Of a stretch of 64,000 nucleotides of DNA, positions 8,974-18,341 are shown one piece after another. The notes beneath the pieces are model-generated. The model did no database searches, was not told the DNA's origin, and saw only the letters and a list, made by a program, of their open reading frames with translations. The position numbers were made by a program, and so were the translations under genes. Positions within the stretch are counted from its first letter, which is position 1; every line of letters begins with the position of its first letter. The DNA comes from Chitinophagaceae bacterium IBVUCB2 (GTDB lineage: Bacteria; Bacteroidota; Bacteroidia; Chitinophagales; Chitinophagaceae), in the NCBI GenBank assembly GCA_002127295.1, contig NFUV01000002.1:248001-312000 (forward strand). Direction: 5' to 3'.

Positions 8974-8989
8974 TGCTGTATCAACAGCA
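8974..8989. promoter_or_regulatory. Inverted repeat upstream of the BASS transporter gene
   Basis: TGCTGT and ACAGCA flank a 4-base loop in the 141-base gap between the kinase and transporter genes. On the - strand it is not followed by a T run, so it is less likely a terminator than an operator or an RNA processing hairpin. This is a candidate only. Confidence 0.25.
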
Positions 8990-9054
8990 AAAAAAACACA
9001 TCGTATCTCTCTTAGAATACAGCTTACTTTTCATACTTCAATCGGCTCTAATAG

Positions 9055-10578
9055 TTATTGCAGTTTGACAACATTTTCAAAATCATCTTTCAACTTATTA
9101 CTAAGCTTTTCAAAAATTTCAAAATGCTTCATATAAATACCATGAAGATTTTTTTTAGGAAAATATTGCTCAGGTAGAACAATGCTTTTTGCTGCTTCAT
9201 CAAGATTATGGAAGATGCCCATTTCAGTAGCACTTAGTAAATAAGCACCAATACCTACACTATAATTATGCTGACTGATGCTGACAGGCTTATTAAAAAT
9301 ATCAGCAATGATCTGTGCACAGAGTGGAATAGATGCAAAGCTTCCGTTAATGGATAAGCTATTGAACTTACAATGTTCTTCCAATGTTTTTCCAATACTG
9401 TATATCTCAAATAAAATACCTTCAATTATAGCTCTGATAAAATGTTGTCGCTCATGTTTTATATTAATTCCGAAGTAAACTCCTCTTGCATTGGCGTCCC
9501 ATATTGGTGCCCTTTCTCCCAATAAGTAAGGAAGGAAAATAAGACCATCAGAACCCGCAGAAACTTTAGCTGCTACTGCAATTAGTTCTTTCATTGTGTA
9601 GTCCAGGTCAAACTGATCCTTAAAATCACCAAACTGTTTGGCAAACCATTCGAAAATAACACCACCACTGTTTGTTGGTCCGCCGGATACATAACAATTT
9701 TCGGTAAGCAGATAATTGAAAAAACGTTGCTTCTTATCATTCAGCACTTTTTTCCCAATAACTCTTACAGCACCACTATCTTCTATGGTAATGGTAGCTT
9801 TGCGTCCATCCCATACACCAGCACCAAGGGTTGCCAAACAACCATCACTTGAACCCACAATGATCTTTGTATCCTCATTAATTCCCAATGAATTTTGATA
9901 CGCTTTTTTCAACTTGCCTGCTGATGCAAAAATGGGTACCAGTTCTGCAAGCTTGTCTGTATTAATACCTGCATACAACAATGCTTCAGGTTCCCATTTT
10001 ACTTTATGAATGTTTAGTAACCCTGTAGCAGATGCCAGGCTATAATCGATCAAATATTCACCAGTAAGCTGGTGAATGATGTACGTCTTTAATTGAATGA
10101 ACTTGCTCGCTAGCTTAAATCTTTCTTTATCGTTGTTTTTAAACCAGGCTATTTTAAATAATGGCGACATTGGATGCATGGGAGTTCCTGTAGCTGTATA
10201 AATGATTTTGCTGGCAGGCGAATCTTTCAATTTTTGTGCTTCTTTTTTTGCACGGTTATCTGCCCATATTACCGCATTGCCCAACGGAATTCCACTCTTA
10301 TCGATTGCCAGCACACTATGCATGGAAGCACTGAAACAAATACTCGCCACTTTTATTTTTTGCGGATGAATATGTTCATTCAGCAAATTCTTCAATACAT
10401 ATAACATGGTTATAAAAATCTGTTCCGGATCTTGTTCGCTATAATCTGGCTGAGAATGAAATGTAGGATATGACCCTTTCATGGAGGCAATGGTATTACC
10501 TGCAAGATCAAAAGCAACTACTCTAACAGCATTTGTTCCAATCTCAATAGTAATAATGCAAGTTTTTTTGGCTGGCAT
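9055..10578 (-). CDS. gntK: Gluconokinase (FGGY family)
   Basis: A 507-residue FGGY carbohydrate kinase without a signal peptide, acting in the cytoplasm. The N-terminal domain begins with the phosphate loop IEIGTNAVRVVAF. The stretches SQPDYSEQDPEQIF, GTPMHPMSPLFKIAW and SLASATGLLNIH are typical of the Bacillus gluconate kinase branch and not of xylulokinase or glycerol kinase. The C-terminal domain has LLGERAPIWDANARGVYFG, a branch hallmark. The family reaction is ATP-dependent phosphorylation of gluconate to 6-phosphogluconate. It begins 11 bases after the AraC gene, likely in one transcript, and would use gluconate formed by the dehydrogenase-lactonase pair and taken up by a carrier such as GntP. 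Another aldonate remains possible. Confidence 0.8.
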   Translation of the reverse strand: MPAKKTCIITIEIGTNAVRVVAFDLAGNTIASMKGSYPTFHSQPDYSEQDPEQIFITMLYVLKNLLNEHIHPQKIKVASICFSASMHSVLAIDKSGIPLGNAVIWADNRAKKEAQKLKDSPASKIIYTATGTPMHPMSPLFKIAWFKNNDKERFKLASKFIQLKTYIIHQLTGEYLIDYSLASATGLLNIHKVKWEPEALLYAGINTDKLAELVPIFASAGKLKKAYQNSLGINEDTKIIVGSSDGCLATLGAGVWDGRKATITIEDSGAVRVIGKKVLNDKKQRFFNYLLTENCYVSGGPTNSGGVIFEWFAKQFGDFKDQFDLDYTMKELIAVAAKVSAGSDGLIFLPYLLGERAPIWDANARGVYFGINIKHERQHFIRAIIEGILFEIYSIGKTLEEHCKFNSLSINGSFASIPLCAQIIADIFNKPVSISQHNYSVGIGAYLLSATEMGIFHNLDEAAKSIVLPEQYFPKKNLHGIYMKHFEIFEKLSNKLKDDFENVVKLQ

Positions 10579-10589
10579 AGAAAATGTTT

Positions 10590-11474
10590 TTAAGTATTAT
10601 TCTTTCTAAACTGGCTTGGTGTGTAGCCTGTCAGTTTTTTAAATGTTGTTGCAAAATGCTGTGACGAATAAAATCCCGTATCCAGAGCAATATCTGTTAC
10701 ATTAGCATTTGGCTTTTTTAATAATTTAATTGCTTCTGAAATGCGGATATTAATTAAATAACTCATTGGAGAAAACCCGGTATAGCTTTTTACTTTATCG
10801 CTGAATGCAGTAGTTCCCAAACCACCCAATGCTGCCATTTCTTCCACTGTCCAGTGATGAGATAAATCTTTACGTAACGCCTCCTCCAGATTCAAAAAAG
10901 TTTGTGGAAAGTCCCGCTGAGAAATGTTTTGTTGTGTAAGTTTTCGGGTAATTAAGATCAGCAATTCGTCAAGCAAATGATTTACCCTTGTAACATACCC
11001 TATTTGCTGGTTGAATAATTCATTGCGCAACATCGAAAAAACGGAGCCTGCATCCTGCAATCTTGAAACAACAGGCACCTTGTTGAAAAACAAAATTTTT
11101 TTGATAGAACTAAATTCCGGTGAGGATATGCTACTCCATTTACTAAGAGAGTTTTTATCTTCTTTGCCCTGCAAATTTAAATGCAGGTTCAACCAGTAAA
11201 GAGAGCCAATTTCCAGATAACCTTTCTCAGCATATAGTTCCTGTCCCGGTAGAATAATCGCAAGATCGGCAGGATACAAAGTGTGGTGTTGATTATTGAT
11301 AACCCAATCAAATTTTCCGTCGAGAATATAATAAAAACGCAGGTACTCTGAGCAGGAGTCATTAAACGAGTTCAACCTTATTGAACTATTCTTCGTAAGG
11401 GCAAATTCATTTATTTGTCCAAACTGAAATAACTCAGGAGAATTATCATGTCGTAATAAAAATTGGCTCATCAA
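10590..11474 (-). CDS. AraC-family transcriptional regulator
   Basis: A 294-residue regulator. The N-terminal half is cupin-like and probably senses a sugar (residues about 20-110, with HTLYPADLAIILPG). The last 100 residues hold two helix-turn-helix units: WTVEEMAALGGLGTTAFSDKV, and VTDIALDTGFYSSQHFATTF followed by GYTPSQFRK. It is divergent from the SusC gene with a 188-base gap and is followed after 11 bases by the gluconokinase gene. It is the only dedicated regulator near the polysaccharide locus; no hybrid two-component sensor, ECF sigma or anti-sigma gene is present in the window. I infer control of the sugar-acid operon and perhaps of susC. Confidence 0.88.
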   Translation of the reverse strand: MMSQFLLRHDNSPELFQFGQINEFALTKNSSIRLNSFNDSCSEYLRFYYILDGKFDWVINNQHHTLYPADLAIILPGQELYAEKGYLEIGSLYWLNLHLNLQGKEDKNSLSKWSSISSPEFSSIKKILFFNKVPVVSRLQDAGSVFSMLRNELFNQQIGYVTRVNHLLDELLILITRKLTQQNISQRDFPQTFLNLEEALRKDLSHHWTVEEMAALGGLGTTAFSDKVKSYTGFSPMSYLINIRISEAIKLLKKPNANVTDIALDTGFYSSQHFATTFKKLTGYTPSQFRKNNT

Positions 11475-11547
11475 GCAATCATTTGCTAAATAAATAACAA
11501 AGGCATTATTAACTATAGAACGTAAATATCTATGAATTCAGGTACGC

Positions 11548-11559
11548 TTTTGTACAAAA
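11548..11559. promoter_or_regulatory. Perfect palindrome in the araC-susC divergent promoter region
   Basis: TTTTGTACAAAA is a perfect 12-bp palindrome in the 188-base gap between the divergent AraC and SusC genes. A related string, TTTTTGTACGAA, lies at 5385-5396 in the gap upstream of the first RraA gene. Both are near a GAATTCA. It is a candidate operator. AT-rich DNA makes such palindromes fairly easy by chance. Confidence 0.3.
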
Positions 11560-11662
11560 TCCAACATCTTGATTTATTGGAAGTTTCTATGATTACTAAT
11601 ATAATAATATTGTAATGCCAAAGCCGAATTAGGCTGCTTTATTTACGAAACAACTTGCTAAT

Positions 11663-14600
11663 ATGAAGAAAAAAATGTTGCTGGCATTTTCGCCAAGTTA
11701 TTCCCGTTTTTGTTTTCTGTTTATTTCATTCTTTCTTTTTGCTGTCGGAGCATATGCTCAAACAGTAAAAGGAACGGTAATAGATAATGAAAACAAACCT
11801 GTTGCCGGAGCAACAGTTACAGTAAAAGGAACTTCAAAAGCCACCTCCACAAATTCTACCGGAGAGTTTAGCATTAATGCCTCAGGCAATGATATCATTG
11901 TTGTAAGCTTTATTGGGTTTTCGACAATTGAAGTGCCAGTGAGTGGCAGAACTAATATTTCTGTTAGTATGTTTAGAGGTGACGGAACTGATCTTAATGA
12001 AGTAGTAATAACTGCTCTCGGTATTAGAAAGGAAGCAAAAAAACTGGGGTATTCCACTACAACAGTTAATCCAGAGGACCTAACTAAGAATAGGACCACC
12101 AACGTAGGTGAAGCCCTTGAAGGAAGAGTAGCAGGCTTAAATATTACACCTCCTGCTGCGGGTGCAGGTGCCAGTAACCAAATTCGTATACGAGGGCAAG
12201 TTGGTTTTTCCGGAGCAGATAATTCACCACTCTTAGTAATTAACGGCCTTCCCTTAGACCAGGGAGCCAGGAATGCTGAAGGTGCTGGTCAGCAACGGGA
12301 TCGTGGTGATAATTTGGCAAACATTAACCCGGATGATATTGAAAGTATGACTGTGCTGAAAGGTGCAGCAGCCGCCGCAATTTATGGGTCAAGAGCAGCT
12401 CGTGGTGCGATAATTATTACCACTAAATCAGGCCAAAAAAATCAGGGCATCGGAGTTGATTTTTCTACCAGTTATACTACTTCGAATGCGTTAAATTTTA
12501 TGGATGAGATCGTACAAACAGAATATGGTCAGGGGCAAGGCGGTGCTAAGTTTACAACTGCCGCACAAATTCAAGGTAATGGTCAGTTTGGATGGGGTGC
12601 AAAATTGGATGGTTTACCCACTATTAATTATGATGGGGTTATGAGACCATACTCTGCTAATCCTCACCAGCTTTTCGACTTCTTGCAAACCGGAACAAAT
12701 TTAACCAATACACTTGGCCTCTCAGGTGGTGGAGCAAATGGAAGTTTCAGAGCTTCTATATCTACCACCGATGCTAAAGGAATTGTACCAAGCAATGAAT
12801 ATAAAAGAAGAATTTTCAACGTAGGTATCAATCAAACAATTGCTAAGCAACTTAAATTACTCGTAAACGTAAACTATGCAGATGAGGATTATATTAACCC
12901 TCCGCAAATTGGTACACAGGGTGATGGCGCTGTAAATTTCTTTACCAGGATGCCAATTTCTGTTCCTCTTTCAGCGTACAGGGATCATGCAAAGGATCCT
13001 GCTACAAACGCAGAATGGAGAACCAACGGATTTCAAGGTACAGTTAACAACCCTTACTTCGCTCTGCAAAACGGACAAAAATATAAAGAAGACAGAAATC
13101 GTCTTCTTGGAACGGCTACATTACGTTATGATATTACAAAATGGCTATTTGCGCAGGGTAGGTTCAACTATGATCGTAGCGATAATTTTGCAGAATGGTA
13201 TACGCTGAATGGTACAGGCGCCAATACCGTAGTAGCCACTACTACTCCCACCGTTACTTACAGGGGTGGTTACAATCTAAACCAAACCACAACGACTGAT
13301 ATAAATGCAGATTTCCTTATTGGTACCAGTAATCAATTTGGAAAGATTTCTGTTGATGCCAGTTTTGGCGGAAATACATTGAGATCTGAGTGGAAAAATA
13401 TCGTACAGACTTCAACGAACTTTACTGTTCCTAATCTTTACTCTTATAGAAATGGTACCGTAAAAGGGGCAGGTGATGGCTTTAATTATAGCCAGCAACG
13501 TGTCAATTCCCTCTATGGTGTAGTAGAATTAGGATACAATGGACTTATATTCCTGAATGCTACAGGTAGAAATGATTGGTTTTCTATTCTAGACCCATCT
13601 AATAACAGTAAATTTTATTCTTCCATATCTGGCAGTTTTGTTTTCTCAGAGCTATTAAAGAATTGGGAATGGCTTTCTTTTGGAAAACTAAGAGCATCCT
13701 GGGCGCAAGTAGGTAGTGTAGCTTTAGTAAACCCGTATGATGGTGTGCTTACGTATGGTCTTGGTGCAAACCTATTTAATGGTCAAACTACAGCAAGTGT
13801 TAATGGCACCAATGCCCCTAATCCATTGTTGCAGCCATTTACTGTAACGGAAAAAGAAATAGGAATTGAGTTGAGGTTGTTTAAAAACAAATTGCTGTTT
13901 GACATTGCAGCATTCGACAAAGTAACTACAGAACAAATAATAGATGTAAATCTTTCCACTGCATCCGGCTATGCTACTTCAAAAGAAAATGAGGCTTCTT
14001 TAAAGAACAGTGGTTTGGAAACATTGGTGGAATATAAAGCCGTACAAAACAAAAATTTTAGCTGGACAACTTCCTGGAACAATGCCTTTCTTAAAACAAA
14101 AGTGCTGGATGTAGGTACGCCAAGTGGTACAAGAATGCTGCTATATTTTAACGGCACAGGTAATGAGTTTCTCGGAGAAATAAGGTATACAGAAGGTTTA
14201 GGAATGAACCAACTTTATACGAGAACATATAGGAGAAATGCAAAAGGCGAAATTCTAGTAGGTAATAATGGTTTCCCGCTACCATCAAATACAAACCCGG
14301 CCGGTATTACAGGTGGTTTTAACCCAATTGGAAGTTCTATCCCTAAGTTCACCGGTGGATGGAATAATACAATTACATATAAGAATCTGAGTCTTGGTAT
14401 TCATATTGATTACAAGTTTGGTGGTAAAGTAATGTCTGCTACGCTTTTGAATATGACAAGACAAGGACATAGCAAATTGTCATTGCAGGGCCGTGAAGGT
14501 GGTTATATATTCCCAGGGGTTTATGAAAGTTCAGGATTGCCCAATACTACTGTGATTACGGTTGCAGGTAATGGTTTGCAGACTCTATGGACAAATCACA

Positions 14601-14890
14601 GAAACGACCAGATAGGCGATCCATTTGTATTCAAATCTGATTTTGTAAAACTTAGAAACATTTCTTTAGCGTATAACTTAACGAATATTATAAACAAGGT
14701 TCCCGTACTCAATTTCGTAAAGGGTTTAACATTGTCTGCATCCTGCCGCAATGTTGCAATACTTTATAAAGATTTACCGGGTCTGGATCCTGAAGCTATC
14801 CAATCATCTGGCGATATCAGAGCTGGGTATGAGAATTCTTCATTACCTACTACACGCAATTTCAATCTTACTTTAAATGTTAAATTCTAA
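11663..14890 (+). CDS. susC: SusC/RagA-family TonB-dependent outer-membrane transporter
   Basis: A 1075-residue outer-membrane protein that imports oligosaccharides with its SusD partner, powered by TonB. After a signal peptide (to about residue 33) comes a carboxypeptidase-regulatory-like domain (about 35-110, QTVKGTVIDNENKPVAGATV). Next is the plug (about 120-260) with RIRGQ, PLLVINGLPL, and the SusC-type run GAAAAAIYGSRAARGAIIITTK. The beta barrel fills the rest and ends in a terminal Phe (LTLNVKF), as expected for outer-membrane barrels. The length fits the family. The SusD gene follows after 4 bases. The load is inferred to be xylan oligosaccharides from the downstream hydrolases. Confidence 0.95.
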   Translation: MKKKMLLAFSPSYSRFCFLFISFFLFAVGAYAQTVKGTVIDNENKPVAGATVTVKGTSKATSTNSTGEFSINASGNDIIVVSFIGFSTIEVPVSGRTNISVSMFRGDGTDLNEVVITALGIRKEAKKLGYSTTTVNPEDLTKNRTTNVGEALEGRVAGLNITPPAAGAGASNQIRIRGQVGFSGADNSPLLVINGLPLDQGARNAEGAGQQRDRGDNLANINPDDIESMTVLKGAAAAAIYGSRAARGAIIITTKSGQKNQGIGVDFSTSYTTSNALNFMDEIVQTEYGQGQGGAKFTTAAQIQGNGQFGWGAKLDGLPTINYDGVMRPYSANPHQLFDFLQTGTNLTNTLGLSGGGANGSFRASISTTDAKGIVPSNEYKRRIFNVGINQTIAKQLKLLVNVNYADEDYINPPQIGTQGDGAVNFFTRMPISVPLSAYRDHAKDPATNAEWRTNGFQGTVNNPYFALQNGQKYKEDRNRLLGTATLRYDITKWLFAQGRFNYDRSDNFAEWYTLNGTGANTVVATTTPTVTYRGGYNLNQTTTTDINADFLIGTSNQFGKISVDASFGGNTLRSEWKNIVQTSTNFTVPNLYSYRNGTVKGAGDGFNYSQQRVNSLYGVVELGYNGLIFLNATGRNDWFSILDPSNNSKFYSSISGSFVFSELLKNWEWLSFGKLRASWAQVGSVALVNPYDGVLTYGLGANLFNGQTTASVNGTNAPNPLLQPFTVTEKEIGIELRLFKNKLLFDIAAFDKVTTEQIIDVNLSTASGYATSKENEASLKNSGLETLVEYKAVQNKNFSWTTSWNNAFLKTKVLDVGTPSGTRMLLYFNGTGNEFLGEIRYTEGLGMNQLYTRTYRRNAKGEILVGNNGFPLPSNTNPAGITGGFNPIGSSIPKFTGGWNNTITYKNLSLGIHIDYKFGGKVMSATLLNMTRQGHSKLSLQGREGGYIFPGVYESSGLPNTTVITVAGNGLQTLWTNHRNDQIGDPFVFKSDFVKLRNISLAYNLTNIINKVPVLNFVKGLTLSASCRNVAILYKDLPGLDPEAIQSSGDIRAGYENSSLPTTRNFNLTLNVKF

Positions 14891-14894
14891 CGAC

Positions 14895-16487
14895 ATGATA
14901 AAAATATTTAAACGATTAATTCTTATTATTTGCAGTGGCTGTTTTCTTACAGCATGTGATAAGGATTTTGAAAGAATAAACACTAACCCATATGCGGTAA
15001 CGGACATTGACCCTGCGCTGCTACTGGCAGGAGCTCAACGCACCCATCTCGGCACCTGGAATGCAGAACATATAATTGTTCAGCAATTTGTGGTTCCATA
15101 CAACACGGGGGCTACTCAGGGGTTTAGTTTCAATAAGGATATTGACGGAAATAGTAATCCCAAGTGGGATCAATCATATGCTAACGGATCTAATGGTAAT
15201 GCACCTCCTGTAAAAAACCTTACTCAAGCTTTGAATATGCTGGGAGCTTCTACTACCCGGATTAATCTGCAGAGCATGATACGTATCTGGAAAGCTCAGG
15301 TATTTATGGGGCTGGTTGATAATTACGGGGACATTCCTTATTCAGAGGCGGGCAAAGCGGTTTCAGATGTAATTTTTTACCCAAAATATGATGATGATGC
15401 GGCCATTTATGATGATCTGTATAAAGAGCTGAAAGAATCAGTGGCTGCATTGAGCACCAGTGGTGAATATATTTCTGCTGATCTTTTCTATGGTGCAAAC
15501 GCACAGCCATCAACCAAAACTACTACTGCTGCGGACCAGGCAACTAAATGGAAAAAATTAGGGAATTCATTATTGTTACGATTGGGAATGCGGTACACCA
15601 GGCTTAATCCTGCAAAAGCGCAGAGCATTGTTACAGAAGCATTAGCTGGTGGGGTGATGACTTCAAACGCAGATAATGCATTTGTAAAAAATGATGGAAC
15701 AGCTTTTTCACAACCCGATAATGCGGCACTTAGAAACTTCTCTCAATTTAACTATGCAGCAGAGCCTTTTGTAAATCAATTAAAATTAACCAATGATCCG
15801 CGGGGCAAGTTTCTGATAGCACAATATGCAGATCCCGGTGCTATTGCAAACAATCTTTCTCCTGATATGGTTTTAGCAAATCAATATGGTGTACCCATTG
15901 GAGTTACCAGTGATCAGATTTTAGCCCCCGGCCCTTATAGAGGTGGCAGAGGGTCAGGACTCAACTATTCACAATTCAATGTAAATATAATTGCTGCTCA
16001 GGGAGTTCCTGAATTCTGGGTAACTTATGCGCAAACATCTTTATTGCTGGCTGATGCAGCTAAGAGAGGCTGGATACCAGGTAGCGATGCGCAAGCCAAA
16101 ATATATTATGATAATGCGATTGCAGCAGACATGGCAGCCTATTCTCTTTATACTGGCACCACTCCTATCTCTGGTGGAGAAGTGACTGCTTATATCAATG
16201 ATCCCGCTGTGGCATATACACCTGCCGATGCATTGAGACTGATTAACACCCAGTATTGGATCGTTAATATCAGGAACGGCACGGAAGCATTTGCAAACTT
16301 TAGGAGAAGCGGCTTTCCTGCTTTAACTCCCAATCCTGTTGCCGGAGATCTTGGTAGTGTTGGTTTTGCGAGAAGGCTTTCATATCCTGATCTTGAAGCT
16401 TCTGCAAATACAGCGAATTATAATGCTGCCTCTACAGCCATCGGTGGAGATAAATTATCATCCAGAGTATTTTGGGATAAACCTTAA
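14895..16487 (+). CDS. susD: SusD/RagB-like surface glycan-binding lipoprotein
   Basis: A lipoprotein of about 530 residues that caps the SusC channel and binds glycans at the cell surface. I chose the Met at 14895, not the upstream one at 14877, because it gives a compact signal (MIKIFKRLILIICSG) with lipobox FLTAC and leaves a 4-base gap after susC. The N-terminal INTNPYAVTDIDPALLL, the WKAQVFMGLVDNYGDIPYSEA helix and the C-terminal FWDKP are typical of the SusD-like group 2 family. A hairpin terminator follows at 16656-16690, so susCD may form its own transcript. Confidence 0.92.
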   Translation: MIKIFKRLILIICSGCFLTACDKDFERINTNPYAVTDIDPALLLAGAQRTHLGTWNAEHIIVQQFVVPYNTGATQGFSFNKDIDGNSNPKWDQSYANGSNGNAPPVKNLTQALNMLGASTTRINLQSMIRIWKAQVFMGLVDNYGDIPYSEAGKAVSDVIFYPKYDDDAAIYDDLYKELKESVAALSTSGEYISADLFYGANAQPSTKTTTAADQATKWKKLGNSLLLRLGMRYTRLNPAKAQSIVTEALAGGVMTSNADNAFVKNDGTAFSQPDNAALRNFSQFNYAAEPFVNQLKLTNDPRGKFLIAQYADPGAIANNLSPDMVLANQYGVPIGVTSDQILAPGPYRGGRGSGLNYSQFNVNIIAAQGVPEFWVTYAQTSLLLADAAKRGWIPGSDAQAKIYYDNAIAADMAAYSLYTGTTPISGGEVTAYINDPAVAYTPADALRLINTQYWIVNIRNGTEAFANFRRSGFPALTPNPVAGDLGSVGFARRLSYPDLEASANTANYNAASTAIGGDKLSSRVFWDKP

Positions 16488-16655
16488 TCACATATTTGAC
16501 AACAAAGTCGCTGGACCCAAAAAAGCTAATAACAAATTTGAATATCATGGTTATAAAAGAGAAGCAACTTTTGAAAGATAGGGAATAGATCATCTAGATA
16601 TAAACTTAGGGTATTATAAATTTCTAAACTGTAAGAGCAGTTTCTCATAGGCAAT

Positions 16656-16690
16656 AAAGACCTTTTGTATCTACATCAGGTCTTTTTTTT
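16656..16690 (+). terminator. Rho-independent terminator after susD
   Basis: AAAGACC (16656-16662) pairs with GGTCTTT (16679-16685) across a 16-base loop and runs into a T tract ending at 16690. It lies between susD and the aldehyde dehydrogenase gene, separating the transporter genes from the catabolic genes or attenuating read-through. Confidence 0.7.
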
Positions 16691-16720
16691 AACCAGTTAT
16701 AATAAATAATAAGAAAATAC

Positions 16721-18307
16721 ATGAAACAAGAACAGCAAATTATCGGTTTTGATAATTCTGGTGGCGGAAGTGAAACTTTTTGTTCTTATAACCCTGCCAA
16801 TCAAAGTAATAATGCGTATCAATTTTACAAGGCTACTGCTGATGAAGTAAATCATGCAGTACTAAAAGCAGCAGCTGCATTCCAGGTATATAGAAAAAAA
16901 AGTGGTGTAGATAAAGCAAAATTCTTGACCAGTATTGCTGATGAGTTATTAAATACTGGTGATGAACTGGTAACTGTTTGTTCCAATGAAACTGGCTTAC
17001 CTGCTGCCCGAATTGAAGGAGAAAGAGTTCGAACTGCAAATCAATTAAAAATGTTTGCCACCTTATTAACAGAAGGCTCATGGGTAGATGCAAGAATTGA
17101 TACGGCCATACCCGATAGAACTCCAATCCCAAAACCTGATCTGCGTTTTATACATATCCCTTTAGGCCCGGTAGTTGTTTTTGGGGCAAGTAACTTCCCA
17201 TTAGCATTTTCTGTTGCAGGAGGTGATACTGTTTCTGCATTGGCAGCCGGTTGCCCGGTTATTGTAAAAGCACATCCTGCACATCCGGCAACATCAGCTT
17301 TCATTGGAAAAATTATTCAAAAAGCTGCACAAATAACGGATATGCCCGATGGTGTTTTTTCACTATTGTTTGACAATGGCATTGATGTAGGTCTGCAATT
17401 GGTGAAGCATCCTTTAATAAAAGCAGTTGGATTTACGGGTTCTTTCAAAGCTGGTAAAGCAATATATGATGCTGCGGTAAGCAGACCGGAACCTATTCCT
17501 GTGTATGCAGAAATGGGAAGTACAAATCCTGTTTTTATATTACCGCAAGCCATGAAAGAACGGGGAAGAGAAATAGCAACAGCTTATTCTGCAGCAGTAA
17601 CATTAGGAGTTGGGCAGTTTTGTACTAACCCGGGTATGCTAATTTATCAAAACACCGAACAGGATTTTAATGAATCACTCAAAGCTGCGTTCGAAAAAAC
17701 AAGTGGGGGAGTGATGCTTACGCCAACTATTTTAAATGCATATAAAACTGGTGTGCAACAACACCTCGCTACAGAAGGAGTTGAGCAATTAGCACAGTCT
17801 GGTTTTCAACCTGAAATGGAAGCATCCAATGCAATACCTGTTTTGTTGATAACGAATACCAATGTATTTAATAATACTCCACAACTAAGTGAAGAAATTT
17901 TTGGCCCAACAGGAATTGTTATTTCAACCAGCACAAAAAAAGAAATGCTTTCGATAGCTGAAAATCTTTCCGGGCATCTTACAGCTACGGTGCATGGTGC
18001 AGATGAAGAATTGATGGAGTATAAAGAATTGCTGGATATACTGGAGCAAAGAGCAGGCAGAGTTATTATCAACGGATTTCCTACAGGTGTAGAAGTTTGT
18101 AATTCTATGGTGCATGGCGGGCCCTACCCTTCTACTACCGATAGTAAAACAACTTCAGTAGGTACGGCAGCCATTTTTCGTTTTACAAGACCTGTTTGTT
18201 ACCAGAACGTACCACAGCTATTATTACCAGTAGCATTAAAAAATAAAAACGAACTAAACATTTCCAGGTTAATTAATGGTGTACGAACAACGAAAGACAT
18301 TATTTAG
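16721..18307 (+). CDS. Alpha-ketoglutaric semialdehyde dehydrogenase
   Basis: A 528-residue NAD(P)-dependent aldehyde dehydrogenase with no signal peptide. The catalytic Cys is C301 in GQFCTNPG and the general-base Glu is E264 in YAEMGSTNP. GASNFPLAF and GFTGSFKAGKAI mark the Rossmann domain. The IPVYAEMGSTNPVFILP and LGVGQFCTNPG wording is that of alpha-ketoglutaric semialdehyde dehydrogenases and not of general aldehyde dehydrogenases. The reaction oxidizes 2,5-dioxopentanoate to 2-oxoglutarate, the last step of non-phosphorylative pentose oxidation. The dehydratase and FAH-fold genes follow on the same strand, matching that pathway. It is the only copy in the window although the two upstream steps are duplicated. 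Confidence 0.87.
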   Translation: MKQEQQIIGFDNSGGGSETFCSYNPANQSNNAYQFYKATADEVNHAVLKAAAAFQVYRKKSGVDKAKFLTSIADELLNTGDELVTVCSNETGLPAARIEGERVRTANQLKMFATLLTEGSWVDARIDTAIPDRTPIPKPDLRFIHIPLGPVVVFGASNFPLAFSVAGGDTVSALAAGCPVIVKAHPAHPATSAFIGKIIQKAAQITDMPDGVFSLLFDNGIDVGLQLVKHPLIKAVGFTGSFKAGKAIYDAAVSRPEPIPVYAEMGSTNPVFILPQAMKERGREIATAYSAAVTLGVGQFCTNPGMLIYQNTEQDFNESLKAAFEKTSGGVMLTPTILNAYKTGVQQHLATEGVEQLAQSGFQPEMEASNAIPVLLITNTNVFNNTPQLSEEIFGPTGIVISTSTKKEMLSIAENLSGHLTATVHGADEELMEYKELLDILEQRAGRVIINGFPTGVEVCNSMVHGGPYPSTTDSKTTSVGTAAIFRFTRPVCYQNVPQLLLPVALKNKNELNISRLINGVRTTKDII

Positions 18308-18341
18308 CTTGTGCAATATGTTCCTAATAAATTAATGTAAG

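Noticed and set aside
11498-11505. Bacteroidota -7 promoter element for the AraC gene (TGCCTTTG on the - strand)
   Set aside because: It matches TAnnTTTG at all but one position but has no TTG-type -33 partner at the right distance, so I do not call it.
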